A stretch of DNA of 64,000 nucleotides from Vibrio fluminensis (GTDB taxonomy: Bacteria; Pseudomonadota; Gammaproteobacteria; Enterobacterales; Vibrionaceae), in the NCBI RefSeq assembly GCF_015278125.1, contig NZ_JADILO010000012.1, positions 1 through 64,000 on the forward strand, written 5' to 3'. The position numbers were made by a program, and so were the translations under genes. Under the pieces are notes generated by a model. That model was not told the origin of the DNA. It was given only the letters and a program-made list of their open reading frames with translations, and did no database searches. Each line of letters starts with the position of its first letter. Position 1 is the stretch's first letter. This document shows, piece by piece, positions 8,760-16,252 of the stretch.

Positions 8760-9662
8760 TTACTTCCTGCCTGCGTAGCTTTTAGAAATCAACCATTGGT
8801 TGATGACGGTAATGAATGCCAGCAATGCCATTAGGACGACAGAGATGGCTGCCGCTAAATTGGGCTCTAGGAACAGATCACCAGAGACGAGGCTCGCAAT
8901 ACGCACGGTGATGACGTTGTAGTTCCCCGCGGTTAATGCATAAACGCTGGCGTAAGCGCCAATTGCGTTGGCAATCAGAATAATAAAGGTGCCAAATAGC
9001 GCCGGAGAAAGCACCGGTAAGGCTATCTTTGTCCAATAGTGCGATGTTTTCGCGCCCAGCAGCGCGGCAGCGGCTTGCCAATCATCGTTTAAGGCATCAA
9101 ATGCCGGGTAGAGCAGTAATACCGCCAGTGGGATTTGGAAATAGATGTAGATGGCTAACAATCCCCATTTGCCATACAGATCAAAGCTACCCAACAATCC
9201 ATGCTGTTTCAGGAGTAAGGTAATAGCGCCGTTGGTACCAAGGATAATGATGAAAGCAAAAGCAAGGGGTACGCCCGAGAAGTTGCTGCTCATGTTAGTA
9301 AAGGCGATAACCCCATCACGTAGGCGGCAATTCACGCGACGCAAAGAAGAAACCAACAAGGTCGCAATGGCTAAGCCAAGTAAACTTGACCAAACCGCTA
9401 ACCATAAACTGTTGCCAAATGCCTGCATCATAAAGGCGGAATCGAGCACCTCGTAATAGTTCGCTAGTGAGATTTCCTCTTCATAAATAAAGCTGTTGAA
9501 CAGTACCCACAACATCGGCGCAAGTTGGAATAGATAGAAAAACAGACCAAATGGAATTAACCATAACGCTGGCTTAAGGCGCGCCCACCATTGTTGTGGT
9601 CGTGCTTGGGTGTATACCGTGGCACTGATAGTGCGACCGGTCGAGATAGCAGAACTGCTCAT
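8760..9662 (-). CDS. ABC transporter permease 1 (PhnU-like)
   Basis: A 300-aa inner-membrane protein with six or more transmembrane segments beginning near residue 32 (LWLIPFGLFFYLFQLAPMLW). The EAA-like loop is DWQAAAALLGAKTSHYWTKI (about 193-212). The gene overlaps the hydrolase gene upstream by 4 bp and precedes permease 2 by 3 bp, so the operon is tightly translationally coupled. Confidence 0.88.
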   Translation of the reverse strand: MSSSAISTGRTISATVYTQARPQQWWARLKPALWLIPFGLFFYLFQLAPMLWVLFNSFIYEEEISLANYYEVLDSAFMMQAFGNSLWLAVWSSLLGLAIATLLVSSLRRVNCRLRDGVIAFTNMSSNFSGVPLAFAFIIILGTNGAITLLLKQHGLLGSFDLYGKWGLLAIYIYFQIPLAVLLLYPAFDALNDDWQAAAALLGAKTSHYWTKIALPVLSPALFGTFIILIANAIGAYASVYALTAGNYNVITVRIASLVSGDLFLEPNLAAAISVVLMALLAFITVINQWLISKSYAGRK

Positions 9663-10480
9663 AGTGCTAACAATTCCTGAGGGTAGGGTTTGCTATGGTC
9701 AAGATTGAGTAACTGACAGACAGCACCACAAATCTCGGTTTGTTTGATCGCGGTCTGTTCGACCTCAGTGAATTGGTGGCTAAAACGCTCGCCAATCACA
9801 AACAGCGGAACGTCACGCTCTGACGGTAAAATCCCGCCATGAGAGAAATCGTTATTCATACCATGGTCACTGGTGATGATGATTTGATAGCCATCAGCCA
9901 GCCAAGCGTCGATATAGTTCGACAGAATGATGTCAGCTTGACGCGCACTATTACGGTATTGCACTGAGTCCAAACCGTGTTTGTGCCCCATATCATCGAT
10001 GTTCATTGGATGGATGAGGAGAAAATCAGGCTGGTAGGTGCGGCGCAGATGTTCGCCATCCAAAAATAATGCTTCGTCTGGGTAGTGATCCCAGAAATAA
10101 AAACAGCCATGTTGAATGTTTAGGTCGTTATTGTGGGTAAAGCGGTCGCGAACGGGATCAAAAGGGGCGCGATTATACAGTTCGCTTACCCAATGGTAAG
10201 CCGCGGCAGCCGTCACTTTGCCTTGTGCGCGTGCGAGGCTAAAAATTGATTCATGTTGAGAGCGGCGCACCACATGGTTATGGACAATACCGCTGTCGAC
10301 AGGACGTACTCCAGTCAGCAAGCACTCATAGAGAGGGCGTGAGAGTGAAGGTAGTTCACATTGTACTTTGTATAATGTGGCGCGCTGCTGTTCTATTAGA
10401 CCGTTTAAGTAGCCCATACATTGTTGGGCTACTTGATAGTTCAGTCCATCTAGAACAACAAGAATGGTCTTATTGCTCAT
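9659..10480 (-). CDS. Alkaline-phosphatase-superfamily phosphodiesterase
   Basis: A 273-aa protein of the type I phosphodiesterase/nucleotide pyrophosphatase branch. Metal-site segments are visible: LVVLDGL (8-14), the nucleophile region SLSRP (about 46-50), HPMNIDDMGHKHG, and TSDHGMNND. It lacks a signal peptide, so the reaction is cytoplasmic and acts on imported substrate. Sitting inside the transporter operon between the binding protein and permease genes, it probably cleaves a phosphodiester or phosphonate such as a glycerophosphodiester or phosphonoacetate-like compound. No phnW, phnX or C-P lyase gene is nearby. The specific substrate is unknown. Confidence 0.8.
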   Translation of the reverse strand: MSNKTILVVLDGLNYQVAQQCMGYLNGLIEQQRATLYKVQCELPSLSRPLYECLLTGVRPVDSGIVHNHVVRRSQHESIFSLARAQGKVTAAAAYHWVSELYNRAPFDPVRDRFTHNNDLNIQHGCFYFWDHYPDEALFLDGEHLRRTYQPDFLLIHPMNIDDMGHKHGLDSVQYRNSARQADIILSNYIDAWLADGYQIIITSDHGMNNDFSHGGILPSERDVPLFVIGERFSHQFTEVEQTAIKQTEICGAVCQLLNLDHSKPYPQELLAL

Positions 10481-10517
10481 GGTTTATGACTTACTTGTTA
10501 TGACTCAAAAGAGCGGG

Positions 10518-11624
10518 TTACTGTTGGTGAATCAAGACGCTTTCTTGCCACTGGCGTGGAAGTTTGCGGGCTGATTTTTCCCATGCAGTAAAGTCGGTTA
10601 CTGGGTGCACGTTGCTGTATTGGTCGTTAGCGATCAGCTTGTCTTGCACCGATTGAGGTAAGGTTACGCTGCTGCGAATTGGTCGCGCATAGCCTTCGGC
10701 AAGATTGATTTGTCCTTGGTCACTAAAGATATATTCACGCGCCAATTTGGCTGCGTTTGGGTTTTGCGCGTATTTGTTGATGATGGTGGTGTAACCTGAA
10801 ATAACCGACCCATCTTGTGGAATGTTGACGCTAAAACGCTCGCGGTCGATTTTGTCGCGATAGTTTAGCGCGTTGAAATCCCACATGATTGCCACTTCTA
10901 CTTCGCCTTTTTCAAGGTTGGCGATGCTTGGGTCGGTAAAAGATAAGCGACCTTGTTTAGCCAGTTCAGCAAAGAACTGAATTGCTGGTTTCAGGTTAGA
11001 TTCGTTACCCCCTTTGGCAAATGCTGCCGCAAGTACGGCGTTGTTTGCTTGAGCGGCAACGCCGACATCACCAACAGTGACTTTGTAGTCGCCTTTGAGT
11101 AAATCATCCCAACTGGTCGGCGCATTTTTTACTAGGTTGTTGTTCGAGATAAACGAGATGGTGCCGGTGTAGGCGAGCGCCCAGTGACCATCTTGATCTT
11201 TTGCCCAATCAGGGATGTCATTCCAAGTGGTCGGTTTGTATGGCTGAGTCACACCTTTTTTCACTGCAACGCGAGCGAAGGCAAAACCGACATCACCAAT
11301 ATCTGCGGTTGCATTTTTCTTTTCTGCAGCAAACTTTGCGATCTCTTGCGCTGAGCTCATGTCAGTATCTTGATGTTTTAAGCCGTAGTTTGACTTGATA
11401 TCTGCCCACGTGCCTTTCCAGTTCGCCCAGCTATCTGGCATGCCGACACTGTATACCGCGCCCTCTTTTTGCGCTGCGCTGATCAGAGTTTGTAAATCAG
11501 CGTTATTGGTTGCTGCTGAATTGATTTCTGATGAATGGCTTTCTGCTGAAATAACTGGCATCGAAAGTGTCGCTGCGATCAGAGTAGCTGATACGGCAGT
11601 GGTACGACTTAGCAATTTGTTCAT
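10518..11624 (-). CDS. Periplasmic substrate-binding protein (PhnS-like)
   Basis: A 368-aa exported protein, first gene of the operon. Signal peptide about 1-27 (cleavage near SAE). The mature part has the two-lobe architecture of the ferric/aminoethylphosphonate/thiamine binding group: LISAAQKEGAVYSVGMPDSW at the first strand, DIGDVGFAF, WALAYTGTISFI, PTSWDDLL, and VEVAIMWDFNALNY. An AGGA ribosome site precedes ATG 11624. It delivers the substrate to the two permeases. The ligand cannot be assigned from sequence; an organophosphorus compound is inferred from neighbouring phosphatases and the Pho-like array upstream. Confidence 0.85.
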   Translation of the reverse strand: MNKLLSRTTAVSATLIAATLSMPVISAESHSSEINSAATNNADLQTLISAAQKEGAVYSVGMPDSWANWKGTWADIKSNYGLKHQDTDMSSAQEIAKFAAEKKNATADIGDVGFAFARVAVKKGVTQPYKPTTWNDIPDWAKDQDGHWALAYTGTISFISNNNLVKNAPTSWDDLLKGDYKVTVGDVGVAAQANNAVLAAAFAKGGNESNLKPAIQFFAELAKQGRLSFTDPSIANLEKGEVEVAIMWDFNALNYRDKIDRERFSVNIPQDGSVISGYTTIINKYAQNPNAAKLAREYIFSDQGQINLAEGYARPIRSSVTLPQSVQDKLIANDQYSNVHPVTDFTAWEKSARKLPRQWQESVLIHQQ

Positions 11625-11665
11625 TGTCTCTATCCTTCTGGACTAGGTCAGTAAGTTCGAGTTGT

Positions 11666-11671
11666 ATGCTA
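11666..11671 (-). promoter_or_regulatory. Candidate -10 element of the uptake operon
   Basis: TAGCAT on the minus strand (4 of 6 to TATAAT) starts 10 bases past the last 7-bp unit of the Pho-like array, the spacing expected when PhoB replaces the -35 contact. Confidence 0.4.
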
Positions 11672-11681
11672 GGGATGGAAT

Positions 11682-11732
11682 GTGACGATTTAGCGCAATA
11701 AATCTGACAGTTTTTCGGCAATTGTGTGGCAG
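11682..11732 (-). promoter_or_regulatory. Candidate tandem Pho box (five 7-bp units, 11-bp period)
   Basis: Read on the minus strand, units CTGCCAC, TTGCCGA, CTGTCAG, ATTGCGC and TCGTCAC are each separated by four A/T-rich bases, the arrangement of PhoB half-sites (consensus CTGTCAT). Units 1, 3 and 5 match well; 2 and 4 are weak. The array lies between the divergent binding-protein and GntR genes. Confidence 0.5.
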
Positions 11733-11830
11733 TTTTATTTCACTTTAACTGGCTGTTTAATTTCATATTTCCGTCATAAATGGTGATTAAGGTGCTGGGT
11801 TTTGTAAAATTTGAACCCGCCAATACAAGG

Positions 11831-12559
11831 ATGAAACCGTTGAGTCGAGTGAATACCCAATTAGCCAGAATCAAAGCCGATATTCGCCAGCAGATTGCTG
11901 CAGGGGAGCTGCTGCAAGGGCAAAAACTACTGGGAGAAAGAGCACTTAGCGAGCAGTTTTCTACTACGCGTATCACCCTTAAAGACGCCTTGATTGCGCT
12001 GGAAACGGAAGGGCTGATTTATCGCGAAGAGCGACGGGGTTGGTATGTCTCGCCACCGAGAATCTGTTACAACCCTCTCTCACGTTATCACTTTCAGCAA
12101 ATGATTCATGAGCAGTCACGAATAGCAGATACTAAGCTGCTAAATGTCGTGAAAATGCCGGCATCTGGTCTTTATCAGGAGGTGCTTAGCGTGGAGCGAG
12201 GCTGCCCACTTTTGCTTATTCAACGCTTGCGCTATATCGATGGTAGAGCGGTACTTTTTGTTGAAAATGTGCTGAAAGAGTACCTATTTGCGGGGATCTT
12301 GTGTTTTGACTTAACAGACTCGTTAACCGCTATTTACCGTAACCAGTATGGCTATCAAACCCAACGCTCTCGTTTTGAGGTGATTCCAACCTCCGCACCG
12401 AGTCATGTTGCTAAAGCGCTCAACTTGGCAGAAGGTCAGCCAGTGCTAAAAATATGCCGAGTGAACTACAAACAAGATGGTGAGTTGATGGATTGTGAGT
12501 TTGAGTATTGGCGTCCGGATGCGGTGAAAATTCAGATTGATAGTGAGCGAATGGACTAA
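11831..12559 (+). CDS. GntR-family regulator with UTRA domain (PhnF/PhnR-like)
   Basis: A winged-helix repressor or activator with an effector-binding UTRA domain. The N-terminal HTH runs from LARIKADIRQQIAAG to LIYREERRGWYVSP. The C-terminal part holds the UTRA pattern (VERGCPLLLIQRLRYIDGRAVLFVE, split here for length: VERGCPLLLIQ then RLRYIDGRAVLF), ending in KICRVNYKQDG. It is divergent from the uptake operon and probably controls it in response to the imported ligand. Start is uncertain: ATG 11831 gives the normal family length, but an in-frame ATG at 11780 exists and neither has a good ribosome site. Confidence 0.8.
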   Translation: MKPLSRVNTQLARIKADIRQQIAAGELLQGQKLLGERALSEQFSTTRITLKDALIALETEGLIYREERRGWYVSPPRICYNPLSRYHFQQMIHEQSRIADTKLLNVVKMPASGLYQEVLSVERGCPLLLIQRLRYIDGRAVLFVENVLKEYLFAGILCFDLTDSLTAIYRNQYGYQTQRSRFEVIPTSAPSHVAKALNLAEGQPVLKICRVNYKQDGELMDCEFEYWRPDAVKIQIDSERMD

Positions 12560-12828
12560 AGGTAATCGACAACGATTTGTAACATCTTTATTTTTCGGCG
12601 TACTTTCCGCTAACCTAATGATTCTATGGCGTTACTCTGTGCCATTGAACGTTGATGCAAGAGACGGTTTCGATCATTTTAGCCTGCTCCAACCACTTAT
12701 CTATCCAACTTAGTTAGAATTGCTCACTTACTGGCGTTTTGGCGCTGAATAAATATAGCCATCGATGAGTGGTTAACGAATGACTAGGTTAGGTATCGTC
12801 GATATCTAGCCGCCAAAGAATCTGTTGT

Positions 12829-14121
12829 ATGCCTAAATTGAATCTAAACCTGAATCATGCCAAGAGTGGAAGTGTGTTCTCGGATACACAAATGACGGAC
12901 AAACTTGAGTCTGCTCTATCTCCGAATTACCAACGCTCAAGTAAAAATATTGGATTGAGTGCTGGAATTACGGATAAGCATCTTGAGCGGCGTTGGAAAG
13001 TGTTAGATTCGATGACGGACAAACAAGTGCTGTTTGATTCTTTTACCCAGCAGCATTATCAAGAGTACGCCAATAACATTGAGCACTTCGTGGGTACGGT
13101 AAATGTTCCGGTGGGCATTGCTGGGCCGCTACGCATTAATGGTTTGTTTGCTAACGACGACTATCTGGTTCCTTTGGCAACGACCGAGGCGGCTTTAGTC
13201 GCCTCGTATAATCGTGGCTCAAAACTTATCACAGCGGCTGGTGGCGTTAGTGCGATGTTGCTTAACGAAGGGGTAAGCCGCACCCCAGTCTTTGCTTTCC
13301 AATCTCTGGCTGAGTCGGCGCAGTTCGTCAGTTGGGTGGTGACGCAATATGATCTGTTTCGCGAACTTGCGCAGTCCACCACATCACACGGTAAGTTAAA
13401 GGACATTAACGTTAATATCGAAGGCAACCATGTCTATCTAGTGTTCGAGTTTGTGACAGGCGATGCGTCTGGTCAGAATATGGTGACCATCGCGACTCAG
13501 CAGGTATTCAGCTACATCTTGGAAGCGAGTCCAATTCAGCCTGTCGAAGCTTTCTTAGATGGCAATCTATCGGGTGATAAGAAAGCCAGTGGTTATGTGC
13601 TGCGCTCAGTTCGCGGTAAGAAGGTCTCTGCGGATGTTACGATTTCTAAACAGCTCGTCCATAAACATTTGCACACCACGCCTGAGGCTATGGCAAGTTT
13701 CACCCAGATGAATACCGTTGGTGGACTGCTCAGTGGTTCGATTGGCGTTAATGCGCATTATGCAAATGCGTTAACCGCGCTTTATATTGCTTGTGGGCAA
13801 GATGCGGCGTGTGTAGCCGAGTCGGCTGTTGGTATTACTCGTATGGAAGTTACTACGCAAGGTGATTTGTACGCATCGGTGACGTTACCTAACATCATGG
13901 TGGGCACCGTTGGCGGCGGTACAGGTCTGCCTACCCAAAAGGCATGTTTAGATATCCTTGGCTTGCATGGCAGTGGCAAGGCCAAAGCACTGGCGGAAGT
14001 TGCCGCTGGGCTATGTTTGGCGGGTGAGTTGTCGATTATCGGTGCATTTTGCGCAGGCCACTTTTCTCGTGCACATCAAAAATTGGCACGTAAAAAGGTG
14101 AGCCCACAGCCAGCTAATTAA
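12829..14121 (+). CDS. Hydroxymethylglutaryl-CoA reductase, class I type
   Basis: Reduces HMG-CoA to mevalonate with NAD(P)H. 430 aa, soluble. Catalytic residues expected of the family are present: Glu120 in LATTEAAL, Lys251/252 in DKKAS, Asp325 in GQDAACVAES, and a C-terminal His in GHFSRAH (about 411-416). Cofactor-binding GDASGQN (211-217) and GGGTGLPTQ (362-370) are visible. No other mevalonate-pathway gene is nearby, and most gammaproteobacteria make isoprenoids by the MEP route, so the gene was probably acquired. Vibrio species are known to carry such a gene on chromosome 2. The ribosome site is weak. Confidence 0.92.
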   Translation: MPKLNLNLNHAKSGSVFSDTQMTDKLESALSPNYQRSSKNIGLSAGITDKHLERRWKVLDSMTDKQVLFDSFTQQHYQEYANNIEHFVGTVNVPVGIAGPLRINGLFANDDYLVPLATTEAALVASYNRGSKLITAAGGVSAMLLNEGVSRTPVFAFQSLAESAQFVSWVVTQYDLFRELAQSTTSHGKLKDINVNIEGNHVYLVFEFVTGDASGQNMVTIATQQVFSYILEASPIQPVEAFLDGNLSGDKKASGYVLRSVRGKKVSADVTISKQLVHKHLHTTPEAMASFTQMNTVGGLLSGSIGVNAHYANALTALYIACGQDAACVAESAVGITRMEVTTQGDLYASVTLPNIMVGTVGGGTGLPTQKACLDILGLHGSGKAKALAEVAAGLCLAGELSIIGAFCAGHFSRAHQKLARKKVSPQPAN

Positions 14122-14183
14122 TAAGGTTATAGCTATAGTGTGGTTAGTGTTTTCCTTAAATGATTTTCTGACATGGACGCGAA

Positions 14184-14537
14184 ATGATGCTGTGGATCAT
14201 TACTAAATACGCACTGACGGCTGGGATTGTGGTGTTAATCTCCGAGGTCGCCAAAAGAAGCGATAAAGCAGGCGCTTTAATTGCCGCTTTGCCGACTGTC
14301 ACCATATTGGCTTTGATTTGGATGTATATTGAAGGTCAGGGACAAGCGAAACTCGCCAACCATGCTTACTACACGTTTTGGTATGTGCTGCCCACTTTGC
14401 CTATGTTTCTTGCCTTTCCATTTTTGCTCAGTAAATTCACTTTCTGGCCAGCATTGGGTATTTGTGCGCTTATCTCGATAGTGTGCTTTTTTGCTGTAGC
14501 TGTCATCGTTAAGCAGTTTGGGATTGAGCTAACCTAG
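14184..14537 (+). CDS. DUF3147-family small membrane protein
   Basis: A 117-aa protein with four predicted transmembrane helices (about 3-22, 33-50, 64-84, 88-110). The segment EVAKRSDKAGALIAALPTVTI between helices 1 and 2 matches what I recall of DUF3147. Inner-membrane location; function unknown. Follows HMG-CoA reductase by 62 bp on the same strand and may share its transcript. Confidence 0.75.
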   Translation: MMLWIITKYALTAGIVVLISEVAKRSDKAGALIAALPTVTILALIWMYIEGQGQAKLANHAYYTFWYVLPTLPMFLAFPFLLSKFTFWPALGICALISIVCFFAVAVIVKQFGIELT

Positions 14538-14561
14538 ATACGCTACTCTCGACGTGCGATC

Positions 14562-14590
14562 AAAAATGGCGGAGTGAATCCGCCATTAAT
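14562..14590. terminator. Bidirectional terminator-like hairpin
   Basis: Stem AATGGCGGA/TCCGCCATT with a GTGAA loop between convergent genes (DUF3147 and the lipoprotein); A-run on one side serves the minus strand. Confidence 0.7.
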
Positions 14591-14619
14591 CTATTTGCCA
14601 TCAAGCTTAAGATGCTTGC

Positions 14620-14880
14620 TTAGTACTTTTTCTCAAAGCACATAGTTAGCTCTGTGGTTGACTTGTTATCCGTCGTGTACTCAGAAGCGTAAACAAGGCT
14701 CCAACCATCGTAAGTTGCTAGCTCTTCGTTGGTATCTGAATCATTAGTCTCAACAGTCACACAACGTAGCATTTTTGATGCGTTGTCCGCATCGAAGTCA
14801 CGCATTTGACTGGTTACGTTAGCACCAGAACACGCTGTAAGTGCAAGAAGAGTTGACGCTGCAAAAAGTGCTTTTTTCAT
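14620..14880 (-). CDS. Small lipoprotein
   Basis: An 86-aa protein with a lipoprotein signal (MKKALFAASTLLALTAC, lipobox LTAC, lipidated Cys17). The mature 70 residues contain two further Cys (RCVTVE, TMCFEKKY), which could form a disulfide. The residue after the Cys is Ser, so outer-membrane sorting is likely. Function unknown. No family recognised. Confidence 0.75.
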   Translation of the reverse strand: MKKALFAASTLLALTACSGANVTSQMRDFDADNASKMLRCVTVETNDSDTNEELATYDGWSLVYASEYTTDNKSTTELTMCFEKKY

Positions 14881-15190
14881 TGTTATTATTCCATATAAAA
14901 CATAGCGGCAGGAAAGTAATGGAATGATGTTCTATTTGCAAGGCGATTTTGTTGTTAGGCGAGAATAAAAGTCTAGTATTTGAATTTTTTAGCGACGAGT
15001 GCGCACGATTTAGTAAAGGTTAGTATATCTGTCGATATGTTCTAAAGTTCGTCGGTTGTCGTGATGCAAACTTTAGATAAATAGTGAGATCTCGGTACTG
15101 CTCGCAGCACTTTTTTGTGAAGGTGTGGACGTTGTTAAAAATTTGTGCTGGTTAGAATGCCTTTGATTTACACGAACAAAGGAAAGGATT
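14881..15190. other. Intergenic region between divergent genes
   Basis: 310 bp, AT-rich, between the lipoprotein and the alpha/beta hydrolase. Contains a small palindrome ATATC-TGTC-GATAT at 15025-15038 that could be an operator. No ORF with a ribosome site was found. Confidence 0.4.
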
Positions 15191-15958
15191 ATGTCTGGTT
15201 TTGGTCAGCATTTAGAAGTTGATAGCGCTGAGATCTACTACCAAGTGTCAGGCAATCCTGATGGCCAACCGCTCGTGATGTTGCATGGCGGTTTAGGCAG
15301 TAGTGAAGATCTTGATGGGCTAATGAAGTTTATACCGGATCTGTTTAAGGTGATTCGGATTGATTTACGTGGGCATGGACGTTCGACGTTAGGCGAACTG
15401 CCACTAACTTACACTCGTTATCAGCAAGATGTTGAGGCGGTGTTGGATACACTACAAGTTGATGAATACCATCTATTTGGATTTAGTGATGGTGGGACAG
15501 TGGGGTATAGGCTCGCAGCTTGTAACCAACGTCGAGTTCTAAGCTTAGCCACGCTAGGATCTCAATGGCGTTTGGAGCCGGATGATCCATCGATTGGACT
15601 CTATCAGTCTTTGACAGCAGATGTCTGGCAGCAGGAGTTTGAGCAAGAGGTTGCTTTGTATCACCAAATTAACCCGCAACCGGATTTTAAGCGTCTCGTT
15701 TGTCAGGTGAAAAAGCTTTGGCTTGATACATTCGATAGTGGTTACCCAGAAGAGTCGGTCGAAAAAATCGCTTGTGCAACGTTAGTGATGAGAGGTGATA
15801 AAGATTTCCTATTTTCACTCTCTGAGGCGGAAGAATTGTGTGACCGCATTGAAGAATCAGAGTTTTTTAATGTGCCTTTCACTGAACATGAAGCACACAA
15901 AGATTACCCTGAAGTTGTCGGGGAAGTACTGAGACGATTCCTGCAGATTAATCATTAA
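15191..15958 (+). CDS. Alpha/beta hydrolase
   Basis: A 255-aa cytoplasmic esterase/lipase-like enzyme. Fold landmarks: oxyanion HGGLGSS (about 33-39), DLRGHGRST, nucleophile elbow GFSDGG (about 97-102, Ser nucleophile), acid Asp in MRGDKDFL and the C-terminal catalytic His in TEHEAH. AAAGGA precedes the ATG. Substrate cannot be predicted. Stands alone with its own terminator. Confidence 0.85.
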   Translation: MSGFGQHLEVDSAEIYYQVSGNPDGQPLVMLHGGLGSSEDLDGLMKFIPDLFKVIRIDLRGHGRSTLGELPLTYTRYQQDVEAVLDTLQVDEYHLFGFSDGGTVGYRLAACNQRRVLSLATLGSQWRLEPDDPSIGLYQSLTADVWQQEFEQEVALYHQINPQPDFKRLVCQVKKLWLDTFDSGYPEESVEKIACATLVMRGDKDFLFSLSEAEELCDRIEESEFFNVPFTEHEAHKDYPEVVGEVLRRFLQINH

Positions 15959-15973
15959 ACTCTAATGGTAGTT

Positions 15974-16005
15974 AGAACCTCGCTCTTACGGGGTTCTTTG
16001 TTTTT
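15974..16005 (+). terminator. Rho-independent terminator of the hydrolase gene
   Basis: Stem AGAACCTCG/CGGGGTTCT with a six-base loop followed by TTTGTTTTT. Confidence 0.8.
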
Positions 16006-16252
16006 GTCAGATTATACCTACAACAAATTGTACTTTTCCTGATTTTATTGCATTAAAATCAATCATTTATTATTTTGATTCAACATGGGTGTCAATTAAA
16101 AAGGTCATTTGAATTTAATATCGTGACAGAGAATCACATTGCGGATAAAAAGTCTTGTTTTCGAGAAAAAACCAATAACTAACGACTAATTTTGCTCTCT
16201 ACAATAAGTTACAAAGCTGTGATGACCACAGCGATTTTTGTGGAAGTAGAAA

